DNA of 64,000 bases. Origin: Telopea speciosissima. Lineage: Eukaryota; Streptophyta; Magnoliopsida; Proteales; Proteaceae. The position numbers and the translations under genes are program-made. The notes beneath the pieces are model-generated. The model was not told the DNA's origin, made no database searches, and saw only the letters and a list, made by a program, of their open reading frames with translations. Shown piece after piece: positions 1 to 11,855 of the stretch (positions within the stretch are counted from its first letter, which is position 1; each line of letters opens with the position of its first letter). The DNA lies in assembly GCF_018873765.1 (NCBI RefSeq), contig NC_057916.1, positions 52,206,540 to 52,270,539 on the forward strand, given 5' to 3'.

Positions 1-640
1 AGCCAAGGAAGCCAAATTAGATAGTCTCATCAAAAGGTTGGAAGCCATAGTTCCTAAAGAGCTTGTCCCGGTTAACTAAGTCAACCAGGCCCCCATGTGC
101 AGTTGGTGCCATACACCTGGTCATCTCATGGAGGAATGTCCTAACACCTTTGTGGGTAATTCCAACACTGAAAATTTAAGTGCTCTTTATCAGAACAATC
201 CATATAGCAACACTTATAATCCAGGATGGAGAAATCACCCTAATTTCTCCTAGAACTAAAGGAATCAAGCAGGCCCATCTAACTTCCACCATTAAGGCCA
301 GCCTGATCCCCAAAGGCCTAATTTTGTACCACCAAACCCAAGTTTGGCTCCTCATTCTCTTCCCCCTCGTCCTCATTTAAGACCTCATTTAAGACCTCAA
401 ATGAATTCTGCTAGGCCACCTCTCCTTGCATCCTATCAGCAACCCCTTGGGTTTACTAATACTAGAGAGGCAGCAAGAACAAGTGAGCTAGAGAAAAGCA
501 TGGCCCTTCTCATGACAAGCCACAATAATGTGGAGAAGCAACTCACCCAGCTTGTCACAATCTTGCATGAGAGGGAAAAAGGAAAATTGCCTAGCCAGCC
601 AGAGCCGAATCCTAGACATCAGGCTCTAACTCAATAAGGA
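1..640 (+). pseudogene. gag 3' part with CCHC zinc knuckle, element A
   Basis: This is the end of a decayed gag region. Around 95-140 the sequence encodes a knuckle of the form C-x2-C-x4-H-x4-C (CSWCHTPGHLMEEC), the nucleic-acid binding motif of Gag nucleocapsid. It is followed by a proline- and glutamine-rich stretch and then a helical segment near 490-640. The same order of motifs is present in element B at 12650-13150. It is a fossil and not an active gene. The 5' half of gag lies outside the window. Confidence 0.8.
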
Positions 641-870
641 ACCCATGCTCCTCAGCTCAATGTTGCACAAGGTCAACAACATCTAGGGCCCTTCAGCCAG
701 ATTAATGCAGTATATGCTTTACGGAGTGGCCATGAGTATCAACAGGTTAGTACCCCCTCAGTCTTTACCATCTAACATTCCCATTGACTCTCCCCCTACT
801 GATGAGGCCGTTGTAGTGCCTTCTGTTCCAGGTTCGTCTGATGAACCTGAAAAAGTTCAAGATGATTTGA

Positions 871-2004
871 TTGATGAAACTAAAGATGATTCTTTTAAGA
901 AAGTCAAAGAGACCACCCCTAAAAGAGTGTACTCCACCTGCCCCATTCCCAAATAGATTGGTTAGCAAGAAGTCTCCTTTTATGGAGAAAATACTAGATG
1001 TCTTTAAACAGGTTCAGGTGAACATCCCTTTGTTAGATGCTATAGCCCAGGTCTCCGCTTATGCAAAAGTCCTCAAAGACTTATGTACCCAGAAGTGGAC
1101 CACCAAAGTGCCCAAAAAGGCATTCTTGGCTGCTCATATTAGTTCTCTCATCGCACAACCAGTCGTAGCCAAGCATAAGGACCCTGGGAGCCCCACCATA
1201 TCTTGCACTATAGGCAACACCATTATTGATCATGCCTTATTGGACCTTGGTGCAAGTGTGAACCTATTGCCTTTTCATGTCTACCAACACTTGGCATTGG
1301 GAGAGCTGAAACCCACTAAAATCACTCTTCAGCTTGCAGATCGATCAGTAAAAACTCTAGAGGGGATGGTTGGGGATGTCCTATTCAAGGTTGGGAAATT
1401 TGTATTCCCTGTAGATTTCATTGTCTTAGATCCCCAACCTATTGCAAACATCAAGGACCAAATCCCTATCATCTTGGGTAGACCATTCCTTGCTACTAAT
1501 AATGCTTTAATCAATTGTACGAATGGTCTCATGAAATTATCTTTTGGCAACACATCTGTAGACTTTAATGTGTTTAGGTTGGGCAAGCAACCTAATTTAT
1601 ATGAGAAGGTACATATGCTTCAGGGATTCCCCGATGACATTGAAACTTTCTTTGAAATTGATTTTGTTTCGGAATTTCAGGAGTATATGGAGGAATTAGA
1701 AGGTGTTGATGATACCATCATATCTGAGGTCTGGAGCATCCAACCGCCTGTGGAGCCCCTTGGACCCCTATCCACCTCCATTCCTAAGCCCTCCATTATT
1801 GAGCCCCCCACATTAGAGTTGAAAGAGTTGCCCTCCAACCTAAAATATGTCTTCTTAGGACAAGATCAAACTCTCCCTGTCATTATTGCCTTTGATCTGA
1901 CTTCTAGTCAAGAAGAAGAGTTGATCAAGCTTCTAAAAAAATATAAGGAACCCATAGGTTGGTCCATGTTGGATATCAAAAGTATTAACCCCTCTATTGT
2001 GTAG
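871..2004 (+). pseudogene. retropepsin-like protease region, element A
   Basis: The longest open stretch in element A encodes an aspartic-protease domain. The active-site motif is D-L-G-A-S-V-N-L-L-P near 1240-1275, where plant gypsy elements usually have DxGAS, and a second conserved block, IILGRPFLAT, lies near 1470-1500. The domain is followed by a linker and the start of the RT connection. In the living family the protease cuts the Gag-Pol polyprotein inside the virus-like particle. The matching region in element B is at about 13640-14150. Confidence 0.85.
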
Positions 2005-2019
2005 CATCATATACATCTT

Positions 2020-3345
2020 ATGGAGGGTTCCAAGCCTTCAAGAGAACCACAAAGGAGGGCTAATCCTGTCATGAAAGAGGCAATCAAGAAAGAGGTCCTA
2101 AAGAGCTTAGACCATGGGATCATTTACCCCATTTTTGATAGCCAGTGGGTGAGTCCAGTGCAGGTAGTACCTAAGAAATCTGGTGTCATTGTAGTTGCTA
2201 ATGCCAATAACGAATTGATTCTAATCTGTGTCCAAACAGGGTGGAGAGTGTGCATTGACTACAGAAAACTGAATGCTGCAACATGGAAGGACCACTTCCC
2301 TTTTCCTTTTAATGGCCAGATGTTAGAGAGGCTAGCAGGACATGAGTATTATTGCTTCCTTGATGGATACTCTGGCTATAACCAGATCCATATTACTCTT
2401 GAAGACCAACATAAGACCACGTTCACATGCCCTTATGGAACATTTGCTTACCGGTGTATGCCCTTTGGGCTTTGCAACACCCTTGCTACATTCTAGCGGT
2501 GCATGATGAGTATCTTCTTTGATATGGTAGAGCACTTTCTGGAAGTGTTTATGGACGATATTTCTATTCATGGCTCTACCTTTGCAGACTGTTTGCATCA
2601 CCTTTCTTTGGTTTTAAAAAGATGTAGAGAGAAGAATCTAGCCTTAAACAGGGAGAAATGCCATTTTGTGGTAAAATAGGGCATAGTACTTGGACATGTA
2701 GTATCCAAAGAAGGGATCCGGGTTGATAGAGCCAAAGTGTATCTCATTGCTAATTTGCCACCACCCAAGAGTGTGAAGGATATCCGATCATTCTTGGGGC
2801 ATGCTGGCTTCTATAGAAGATTCATCAAGGATTTCAGTAAGTTAGCTAGACCCCTCACTAACTTACTTGCAAAGGACCACCCCTTTGATTTTTCTCCTAA
2901 GTGTCATGAGAGTTTTGAAAAATTGAAAAGGAATTGACCACAGCCCCCATTATTCAAGCTCCTATCTGGGCTGAACCATTTGAGCTTATGTGTGATGCGT
3001 CAGACTTTGCTATTGGTGTTGTCCTAGGTCAAAGACTCAATAAATTACCCATTGTGATTTACTATGCTAGTAGAACTCTAAATGATGTCCAGCTCAATTA
3101 CACTACCACTGAGAAGAAATTTTTAGCTGTGGTTTTCGCTTTGGAGAAATTTTGCTCATACTTAGTTGGCTCATATGTTATTGTTTATATTGACCATTCT
3201 ACCATTAAGTATCTTCTGAGTAAGAAAGATGCTAAAGCCCAACTCATCCGTTGAGTTTTGCTTCTTCAAGAGTTTGACTTAGAGATAAGGGATAAGAAAG
3301 GGACAGAAAACTTAGTTACAGACCACCTATTCCGCCTGCCCAATG
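2020..3345 (+). pseudogene. reverse transcriptase and RNase H region, element A
   Basis: RT motifs in order are the RVCIDYRKLNAAT block near 2250, the CFLDGYSGYNQI block near 2355 and the PFGLCN block near 2460. They are followed by the connection domain (IRSFLGHAGFYRRFIKDFS, near 2785-2840) and RNase H (CDASDFAIGVVLG, near 2990; a Y-T-D-H-type block near 3190). In active relatives this enzyme copies genomic RNA into DNA and removes the template. The region is broken, with several breaks. Confidence 0.9.
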
Positions 3346-3669
3346 CAAGGAAGGATGACTACCCCATTAGTGAGCATTTCCCTGATGAGCAATTATTGGC
3401 CGTTATAAATGAACCTTGGTATGCTGACATTGTGAACTACCTTGTGACGGGTGTGACACCTGACCATTGGTCCACCCAAGAAAAATACCGGTTCCATTCA
3501 CAGGTCAAAATTTTCTTTTGGGATGACCTTTACTTATATAAGACGGGTCCTAATCAGATCATCAGGAGATGTGTCCCTAAGCATGAGCAGATTCCTATTC
3601 TATCATTTTGTCATGATCATGCTTGTGGGGGTCATTTTGGTCCCAAGAAAATGGCTGCTAAAGTCCTTC
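3345..3669 (+). pseudogene. integrase N-terminal part, element A
   Basis: Sequence after RNase H encodes a linker and then the histidine-rich start of integrase, ending with the H-x-H-A-C-G-G-H-F-G pattern of the HHCC zinc-binding fold near 3610-3650. A foreign solo LTR follows immediately at 3670. The remaining integrase domains lie beyond that insertion, at 7349-8394. Confidence 0.8.
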
Positions 3670-4812
3670 TATTGCACTCCAATCCCAATAAAGGATAAAA
3701 TACTACAAAAGGGGTATGATAGGATGCTTACCAACATTCTAACCACTACCAGGATCTCAATGCAGTGGCCAACGCATAGTCTTACACTAATATTAAATTA
3801 TAATAATATTAGAATGCGGAAAATAAAAGAATATTTCATTCCAAAAGATTAGAAATGAGCGGAAGCGTTAGAGATACAATGGATTCAAAGTCTACGTGAT
3901 AGACAGTTTAATATTTTACATTTCGACCCAAAAGATTTACTAGAAACTAAAACAGTAGAAATACTACCAAATATATACAATACTCATGATAAACAAAATA
4001 ACAAAAGATATAAATTGTGCCCCAATGGCACAGTCCGTGAGTATACGCTATCGTCAAGGTCCAAAATCATAGGCTCCGATCAGTCCACATCAAAAGGATC
4101 ACTAACATACATCACCTGCATACAACTAAAAAGGGTTGCACAATGGGGGTAAGCTCCACTGAGCCCAGTGAGGGGATGGGGAGTGCACATACACACAATT
4201 ACACATAGTCCATGATGCATAAAATGTTAAATATATTTTTCCCCTAATAAACAATCTAAGTCATGGTATATGCTACTGTGATAACTTGGGAGACATTGAG
4301 GATCACTTATCCTATCGCCCCAGTGAAACCTCAATTATCACCAGGGGACCTACGCCGGTAGAAGCCATCATGACCACCCAGTGGTAGACCCTAATAGCCA
4401 TTACTACCCCTGACCTGGCCTCTCCCGCCTCTACAGCCATCAGGTGCTCAGACTATCCAACACATAAACCCCTGTTGGCAAGGGTCGTAGCATAAAGGAG
4501 TATAAATCCTAGCCACAGATATACTACATGCAAATCCTATCGTCCCGAGAGGTATTCCGGGTGCATTAATGTCCCATTCCATCTAGTACCCGGATACCAG
4601 TATGGCACGGTGCATACAGACCAGGATGGCAAGCAATGATTTTAATAATAATAATTTTGGGGTTTCGGCACCGTCATACCCGACACCGTAACCCAATGTA
4701 ATAAAGTAAAGCAACATATCCACAATTCATCAATTCATATCCAGCATAGTTTATATGCAAGAATGCAACATGTTAAGAATCGATGCAAGCATACACAATT
4801 ATATGATCTATA

Positions 4813-4813
<1 letters not shown>

Positions 4814-4856
<43 letters not shown>
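4814..4856. repeat. (TA)n microsatellite
   Basis: An almost pure run of about 20 TA dinucleotides lies inside the solo LTR. The two LTRs at 41974-52898 have at most a short AT run at the corresponding place (near 43130 and 51010), so it expanded in this copy. Confidence 0.95.
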
Positions 4857-4857
<1 letters not shown>

Positions 4858-5868
4858 CAAGCCCAAACATCATCCAAAACCCACTCACAGTTTGCTTGCT
4901 TGTCGTTTTGTGTGTTCGGTAAGATTTATCTTGGTGCACGTACTCCCGTGCCAGATACAAAGTCTGAGGATGCGTGAGAACATTATTAGAAGTGTATAGG
5001 TGGGTCCGATGAAGGGTCCCAATAGTTTATTTGAAGTCTGGGTCAAGATAGCAAGGGCGGGTGAAGGAACGGAGTCAGTCAGGTGAGTCCGGTCAATCCC
5101 CCACCGCCATTCTTTTGAAATCTGAGAAGATTTCTACCTTCAGCCTTTCGTCCATGGAACCACAAGGGTCCCAGGGTTAGGGAGGTGAGTCCAATCCTTT
5201 GTTGGAGGTCCAAAATACATAGTCCTTTATAGGACTTAGAGGATTCAAGGGATTGGATCCTACTCCAAGGTTTTCCCCAAGTGTTACTATTGTTAAGTTT
5301 GACAAAATACAACACAAACTTCCTAAGTCAATCACTTTCAATCTTCACCCCTATAGGTGTTATGGCTTTTAGGATCCTAAAAGGATCACTTCAAGGTCCA
5401 TCAAAACCACCAAGGCCTAGTCTAAGCATTAGTCTTAGGATTCATGGGTTTGGAATCACTTTAGGATTTTCCCAATTCTAGGATGAGGTCACAAGTCCCT
5501 TAGGACAACAAGGGGGTTTGAAAGGTATCAAGGGTAGACCTTGGTACCCCGATAGGTCAATTAATTAATATATTTTGGGGGCACTTTAGGTGGTAATTAA
5601 TCCCTATTAAAATTTATTAAGTCTTACACAAGCAGCCACAATGTGGGTGAGGTCACCGGATTACAACCATGTTCCTAAGTTGCTGTCAAAACATATTAGC
5701 TAGGTTTGAACCCACTTTTGAGGGTCTTATTTTTGGATTGGATCCATGGTTTCTTCATAGAAAATGTAGCCTTTGTTTCTATTTTACAATACAACTTGAA
5801 TCGCATCGATATGATATGTATAGACAAAGTTATGGCCAAAATACTGAACAGTGGTCATATTGTAAACT

Positions 5869-6015
5869 GCGGGTGGATTCACGAACGGATTCTATTTGTG
5901 AGAGTCTGCCCGTGCATCCGTTCGAACCCTAAGACACACCTGAGACACATCCGAGAAGGTGGGTCCACGGGCGGATGCACGATTGTGAGTCTGCTGCTGA
6001 GTCCGCTCGAAGCAG
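5869..6015. repeat. degenerate hairpin-forming repeat, two units
   Basis: Two consecutive units have the form GCGGA-(A/T/C)-TCACGGGCGGAT, then 15-25 bases, then a partly complementary ATCCGTTCG arm. The same unit occurs in five-unit arrays at 43344-43700 and 51221-51577 and in the interior of the complete element at 46600-46883. Confidence 0.7.
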
Positions 6016-7348
6016 AAATGAGTTTTTCAACTCCGAATTGCATCCAAATTGGTTCCCAAGGCCCCCAATGGCTTTAAGGGCTTGTAGGGATGACTTCCAA
6101 GGTTCATTAGGGTCCCAAACATCCTAATGGCACAATGCATTCAGGCATCTATGGTCTATATCCCATTCCTCAACCCAAACTTGGGTTTTTGGGTAAAAAT
6201 CTAGGTTTTCATGGCTTGGGTTGAATGGCACTTCAAAGAGAGGTGCAAGGGTATGCAAAGGCATCCCAAAGGGATTACAATCATCCCTCCAACAAGAGCA
6301 TTGGGTCCCAAGTGGAACCCAAGCTAATCCCAAGCTCCAAAATTCAAAACCCTAAACTAGAAATTAGAGAAATAGAGACGGAGAGATGGAAGATTCACTT
6401 ACTTTCAATGGAGAACCAAAACCTAAGGCTAGGTGAGCCCCCTTATTTAACGTCCTTCCTTATACTTCTCCTTCTTCTCCTCTTCTTTTCTTTCCTTTTC
6501 TTCTTCTCCTTCTCCCTTCTTTTCCTTCTTTTTCTTCTTTCTTTATCCGGACAGCAAGAGGGGAGGGAGAGAGTGTGAGTGAGGGAGTTTCCTTTCCCCC
6601 TTTCTCCTTCTTCTTCTTCTTCTTCTACTTCTTCTTCTCCTTCTCCTTCTTCTTCCTTCTACGGTTTTAGCAATTGGGAGAAATGGGAATGAGCTAGAGC
6701 GCATACCCATAAATAACTACAATGGGCCTTAGGGCCTGTTTGGTTAGGTGCCCTCAAACACTTAGTGGCCTCTAGGTTTAAATGGGTTTTAGTTGGGCTT
6801 TAAGTTCTATTTGGCCCATGTCTTTACCCATTAGGTCTAGTTAGTTAGTTAGGACATGTTTGGTTTAGCCTTAAGTCTCAAAAGACCTATTAGTCCTTAG
6901 GCTTTGTTTGGTTTTGAGTTAAATATAAAACTCATTAATTCTTTAAGTTAAGTCTTGTGGGCCCACTTTTATAGCATAATTAATAATTTAATAGTAAAGG
7001 TGAGGGTCCATTTAATCTAAGGGTCTAAGTATGGTGTTCGGGACACGGAGGTGTGGGTCCCATAGGAAGATAAATCAAAAGGGTAGGTAACAGCAGGGGC
7101 GGATCCTCGAGCGGATTCAGTTGAGTGAGTCCGTTCGTGATTCCGGTGCTGCTGTCAGGGCCCAAACTTCAAGGAAAACTGCGGGGCTTTGACCCGTACT
7201 TCTAAGACTTCGAGGGGACACTTATAATAGTATTTTTAAGTTCACGGTCATAGTTGTTGACCATTGCCACCATAGCATTACCCTTTGTGCAAGGTCTAAA
7301 TTGCCCTTGGGTATTAGGGTATATTTCAGGTGCGGGTGTAACACCTTC

Positions 7349-8394
7349 AATCCAGTTTTTACTGGTCTACCCTTTTTAGGGATGCTTTCCTTTATTGCAA
7401 GGCTTGTAAAGCTTGTCAATCTTTGGGCCGAGTAACTAAGAGAAACATGATGCCCCTAAATCCTATTCTTGTTGTGGAAATTTTTGATGTTTGGGGTATA
7501 AACTTTATGGGTCCCTTCTCGAATTCTTTTAGGAATCTTTATATTTTGTTGGTCGTTGATTATGTTTCAAAATGGATAGAGGCCATTGCCTGTAAGACTA
7601 ATGACCACAAGGTGGTTGTTAAGTTTCTAAAAGAAAACATTTTTTTCCGCTTTGGTATACCTCGGGCTATTATTAGTGATAGGAGTACACACTTTTGCAA
7701 CCGTCTTTTTGAATCTTTGATGAAGAAGTATAGTATCACGCACAAGTTAGCTACCCCTTACCATCCTCAGACGAGTGGCCAAGTGGAAGTCTCTAATAGG
7801 CAGATAAAATTTTTTTTGGAAAAGACTGTTAACCCATCCCGTAAGGACTGGTCTACCCGGTTGGTTGATGCCTTATAGGCACACAGGATAGCTTATAAGA
7901 TCGGCCTTGGTCAGTCTCCCTAATATCTGGTTTGCAGAAAAGCTTGTCACCTTTCAGTAGAACTTGAGCATAAAGTATTTTGGGCCCTCAAAAAGCTCAA
8001 TTTTGATATGTCTGAAGTAGGTACCCACAGGAGACTCCAATTATCTGAGTTGGAGGAACTTAGGAATGATGCATATGAGAGTGCAAAGATCTATAAGGAG
8101 AAGACAAAGGTCTTCCATGATAGACACATTATTAGGAAGTCGTTCCAGGTGGGTGACAAGGTCTTGTTGTACAATTCCCGGTTACATTTATTCCCTAGTA
8201 AATTGAGATCTAGATGGGTTGGGCCCTACATTGTTAAGTCTGTTTTTCGTCATGGGGCTATTGAGATTTTGAATCCAAGTACAAAAGCTGTTTCTAAGGT
8301 GAATGGCCAGAGATTGAAACCAATTTTGGAATTACCTTCTGATAGAGTAGTAGAGGTCATGGATCTCTATGAACCTCTTTATTTTGATGATTGA
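7349..8394 (+). pseudogene. integrase core and C-terminal region, element A
   Basis: The catalytic core begins with the [11 protein letters not shown] block near 7480, whose first Asp region corresponds to the first D of the DDE triad. It continues through the [11 protein letters not shown] block near 7670 (second D) and the [14 protein letters not shown] block near 7765 (third acidic residue). A C-terminal domain with W-V-G-P-Y and N-G-Q-R-L-K motifs ends at a stop near 8394. There is no chromodomain, as expected for Athila/Tat and unlike chromoviruses. It is a fossil with several breaks. Confidence 0.88.
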
Positions 8395-9547
8395 CACTAT
8401 CAGGTATAACCCCCTCCCTTTTTCCTTGTTCTTTATTTTCTGCATGCATTGCGGATACTACATAATTTAAGTGTGGAGGAGGGTATGAGCCTAATTGGTA
8501 GATTTTGATTTTGGCTTGTGGTAATATTTGCATGTTCTGTCTGTTACTTTGATGCGAAGCGCGAGAGAAAGAGACTTAGGAACCCTAATCTGAGAAGAAA
8601 TAGAAATCCTGTTGAGAGGAAGATAACTAGTGTGTATCTTGAGGTGGGATTTGACCCAAACAATAAAAACACCACCTTATTTGAATGGACGGACCTTTTG
8701 TTTATTGTGTGGTTCCTTGAGCCTCTGGTTAGGAGCTGAGACCAAATTATGGCATGGCATGGAAAAGAAAAAAAAAAGAAGAAAAAAAGAAAAAAAAAAA
8801 AAAAGGAGAAAGAAAAATAAGTAGGAAAGTCAAAGTTGAATTCCTTAGAACTAGACAGGGCACTGGTGCCTCAGGAAGCAGGGTGACTTGATCAAAATTC
8901 CTTGGAAGGAGATTTTCTGAAAAGCACTCTAGCGTCACTGTCTTTATAGATATATGCAAAAAGCAAAGCTACCAAGTACTTGGGTATCTGGTGTATGCTC
9001 CACCATGTCATTCAGGGAACTGTAGTGGAGTAGAAATGGAGTTCACAACTTCCAAGAAAGAAAAAGAAAAAGAGAGAGAGAGAGTTATTGGCTTATTGCC
9101 TTGATAAATTGTGTGGTAAAAAATGCTCTAAAGCCTAAGTCCTTGGTTCCCTTGATGACACAAGTGGTCCTACCTTAGGGTGAAGTGGTGTTTTTGGAAA
9201 ATATGAGGAGAACCCCTAATTAAGATGTGTGCTTGTTGCTAGAATCAATACGGGGTAATAAAGTTCAAGTGTGGGGGTCCCTTTGTCATCTTGATCTTAA
9301 GTAGAGTATCTTGGTTTCGGCAGGGTGTGTGATTCTTATCTTATGCCAAAATTTAAATCTACATAATTTTTGGAATCATGAATTTTGGGTGTACATTCTC
9401 TGCAAACACCCACGAGACAAAACTTGTCTACTAGGGGTAACCTAGGGGTTTAAAGGCTTGTTGCACGAGCTAAGTGCAACTGTGATTCCTACGAAAGTGA
9501 GTCAGGATTTTTACATTCTAGGATAGTTTTTGTTTTGTTTGCTTGAG
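8395..9547 (+). other. noncoding 3' region of element A with PPT-like motifs
   Basis: No env-like frame was found between integrase and the LTR. The stretch holds purine-rich motifs resembling the family's polypurine tract (AAGTGTGGAGGAGGG at 8469 and AAGTGTGGGGGT at 9267), an A-rich run near 8765-8820 and a block near 8950-9035 that is closely conserved in element B near 17815-17895. The conserved noncoding blocks suggest RNA-level functions in the ancestor, such as packaging or second-strand priming, but this is inference. Confidence 0.6.
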
Positions 9548-11209
9548 GGCATAAAACATACATTTTATCACATTGGACAGCGTCACTTTGGTGCTTTCTT
9601 GTGCTTTTCAGGTTTTGGGCTATTTTAGGCTATTCTGGACTATCGGGAGCTGCATGTCCCAAGTTACACGTAAAGTTGTCAATTTTCTTTCCATAGCTGT
9701 GAAGAGGACTAAATTTGGAGCAAGATGGACATGACAGAACGTAAATAAGCATTCGTTTAGGCCACCATGCAATCGATTATTCTTTTCAGGGCATGAAAGG
9801 ATAATGGGTCAGAAAGGAGCTGTAGTGCAAACTCATAGTCATTTTGCCACTGCCCAAGGACATTTTTGACATTAAAGAAGATACTTCTAAACAATGGTGG
9901 AGATCTACTGCAAGTACAGGATTGTTTCGGCAATTTTTCATTCTTGAAGAGAGAGAAGGACTACTACCCACATGGGGGGGACCCACACTGCCTACACCCT
10001 CCATGATTTTTGAAGGCCCACATGTTATCCATGATTTTTAGAGGGCATGATGGGTATTGCATTAATTGTTTTGAGTGGAATCCTAGTCATCACCCTTATT
10101 CTCTCTCTCCTCCAACTTTTCAAGGGTACTTTTAGAATTTTACTGGGATAGATTTCTTTTGAAAAATATTCTCTCATCCATGGAAGGTTGAAAAGTCAAA
10201 GATGCCTTGATCTCATTGCTTGGAGAAGATATCTACAAAGAAAAGGAAGCACAAGTTTGAACTAGAAAGTTACTTTTGTAAAAATAGAAGGTTTATGTAG
10301 CTAGGATTCTCCTCTCTCCCTCTTTCTATTTTTTCTCTTTTTTCTTGGGATTCAATTTGTAAAGGAGGAAGGAGAAGGGAATATTCCCTTATTTTGGGTT
10401 TCCTTCTCCAACTCTCTCTCCTCTCCACAATTTTTAGAGGGAGAGAAGCCCCAAATTCGTTGGAAGCCTCCCTCCCTCTCTTCTCTCCTTCCCCCTATAA
10501 ATACCCCTAGCCTCTCCCTTGTAAAGTAGTTCAATTAATTAGTGAAATTTTTTTTTTCCTTCTTCTAGTTTTTGGCTTTCTAAGTTTTAGTTTGATTTCA
10601 TGCTTTCAATTCCATGGTTGTAATGCTTTTGATTCATGCTTTAATTTTATGTCTTCAATATGGTTGTAATAATTCTAGTGTAGTTTCAAGCTTTCTAGTC
10701 TAAGTTCCTAAGTTGATGACAAGACTTGGAGATTTAGAAGAGGAAGCCATGTAAGGTTTGTTCAAGTATTCAAGCTCTTCAACTACATTCATGCAAGCAA
10801 TTTCAGTCCGGTTCAAGCACATCTTGGTTTTTACTCTCTAAACTCTTAAACTCATTCTCCCTCTCTTCTGTCTCATTCTCTCCTCTTCTATCTCATTCTC
10901 CTTCTTCTTTTGTTTATTTTATGTGGTTGTGGTGTGTGGGTGCAATTTATCCCTTCTAATCCGCGTTAGTTTGATAGGTTAGATGGATATGTGTTGGGAC
11001 GCCAATTTAATTCATGCCAATTTAATTCGTTAGATGCTTGTGAGTTAGGACGCGTTAATTTGTTAGTTTAATTAGTTTAATTTAACACTTTAATTTGGTT
11101 CACTTTGCATTACTTTAAAGTGAGTAAAATAGGATGGCGTATATCTCCTTGAATTTGACCTGTAGCTACGATTGATCCATACACTTGCAATTATTATTTT
11201 GTGTAAACA
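9548..11209 (+). mobile_element. Athila/Tat LTR, apparently shared by elements A and B
   Basis: About 1.66 kb matches the LTR at 18415-20124 along its length, at roughly nine bases in ten by eye. It follows directly on the 3' noncoding region of element A and is followed by the primer-binding site of element B, so it serves as the right LTR of A and the left LTR of B. The right end is GTGTAAACA. A TATAAATA box at 10496-10503 lies just before a CT- and TTAATT-rich tract, a likely promoter position. Confidence 0.85.
10496..10503 (+). promoter_or_regulatory. LTR TATA box
   Basis: TATAAATA lies in a conserved CCCCCTATAAATACCCC context. The same box is at 19407-19414 in the next LTR and a close relative is at 21150-21157 in the third, which supports a real core promoter in the ancestral LTR. 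Confidence 0.6.
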
Positions 11210-11215
11210 AGTTTT

Positions 11216-11229
11216 TGGCGCCGTTGCCG
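11216..11229 (+). other. primer-binding site, tRNA-Asp type
   Basis: TGGCGCCGTTGCCG lies a few bases after the LTR end. It is complementary to the 3' end of plant tRNA-Asp (CGGCAACGGCGCCA), the primer known for Athila and Tat elements. It fixes the polarity of element B and the right boundary of the 9548-11209 LTR. Confidence 0.9.
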
Positions 11230-11855
11230 AAGAGATTATTGTCCACTTTATTTTTCTGATTTTTAAGTAATTCGAAGTGCATTATTTTATTTTACCTTTT
11301 CTTCTACAAAAAAAATCAGTTTTTGAAAACCTCATCTTGTTTCACTTTTGTTTCAAAGATTGTGCGCCCAATCTAAAGTCCTTCTTATGCTCAAACCCAA
11401 CCTCTTTTGGTGTCCCTTATAGGATTAAGTTACCTATGACGCTGCATCTTGATTTGGTTGGGTGGAATGGCATATGACTTATCTTTGGAGGTGACCAACT
11501 TTGATAATAGGAAAGCGACATAGTGAGTGGTTTGGAAACAGAAACGTATAGTAGTCCTCCATTCTACATTAGAATCCACTTGGAGTTGCACATAGGTGGC
11601 TATAGAAGACTATACGGGTTCCCTTGCTGTCAACCTATATGGCATCCTTACAGCTTTGGAACTGTTGTTTCGATTCTTGAGGGACAGATGCACTATCTAC
11701 CTTGGACTCCCTCTTATTTTTGGTGATTTTTTTTTAAGTCTTTTATTTTTCTTTAAATTTTTCTAAAGGAGACCTCGTTTCTGTTTAAGTGGCTTCAGTG
11801 TGGACTCGTGATTTAAGTAATTGTCTTATTAGAATACCACCTTCTCCCACTACCC
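11230..11855 (+). other. untranslated leader of element B
   Basis: About 0.6 kb lies between the primer-binding site and gag. It has no convincing coding potential; the short open frames have no recognisable motifs. In this family the leader normally carries packaging signals, but I see no specific structure to point to. Confidence 0.6.

Larger units (their letters stand above)
3670..7343 (-). mobile_element. solo LTR, same family as the LTRs at 41974-52898
   Basis: The 3674 bp insertion in element A is flanked on both sides by CCTTC (3665-3669 and 7344-7348), a 5 bp target duplication typical of LTR elements. Its ends match those of the LTRs at 41974-45018 and 49864-52898: the right end is GGGTGTAACA, and the left end aligns with their start after small changes. 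Internal blocks shared with those LTRs include a GTGATAACTTGGGAGACA-type block near 4280, long CT-rich stretches near 6460-6660, the hairpin repeats near 5870-6015 and the single unit near 7095. Polarity follows the complete copy. No internal region is attached, so it probably arose by LTR-LTR recombination. It is noticeably diverged from the other two copies. Confidence 0.88.
1..9547 (+). mobile_element. Ty3/gypsy Athila/Tat-type element A, left part outside window
   Basis: The internal region of an LTR retrotransposon enters the window inside gag and runs through protease, reverse transcriptase, RNase H and integrase in standard Ty3/gypsy order. It ends in about 1.1 kb of noncoding 3' sequence before the LTR at 9548. 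The wording of the protease and RT motifs and the relationship to element B, which has a tRNA-Asp primer site, place it in the Athila/Tat group. It is a broken fossil with many breaks. A solo LTR of another family (3670-7343) sits inside its integrase region and is flanked by the 5 bp direct repeat CCTTC. No env-like reading frame was seen after integrase. Confidence 0.9.
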
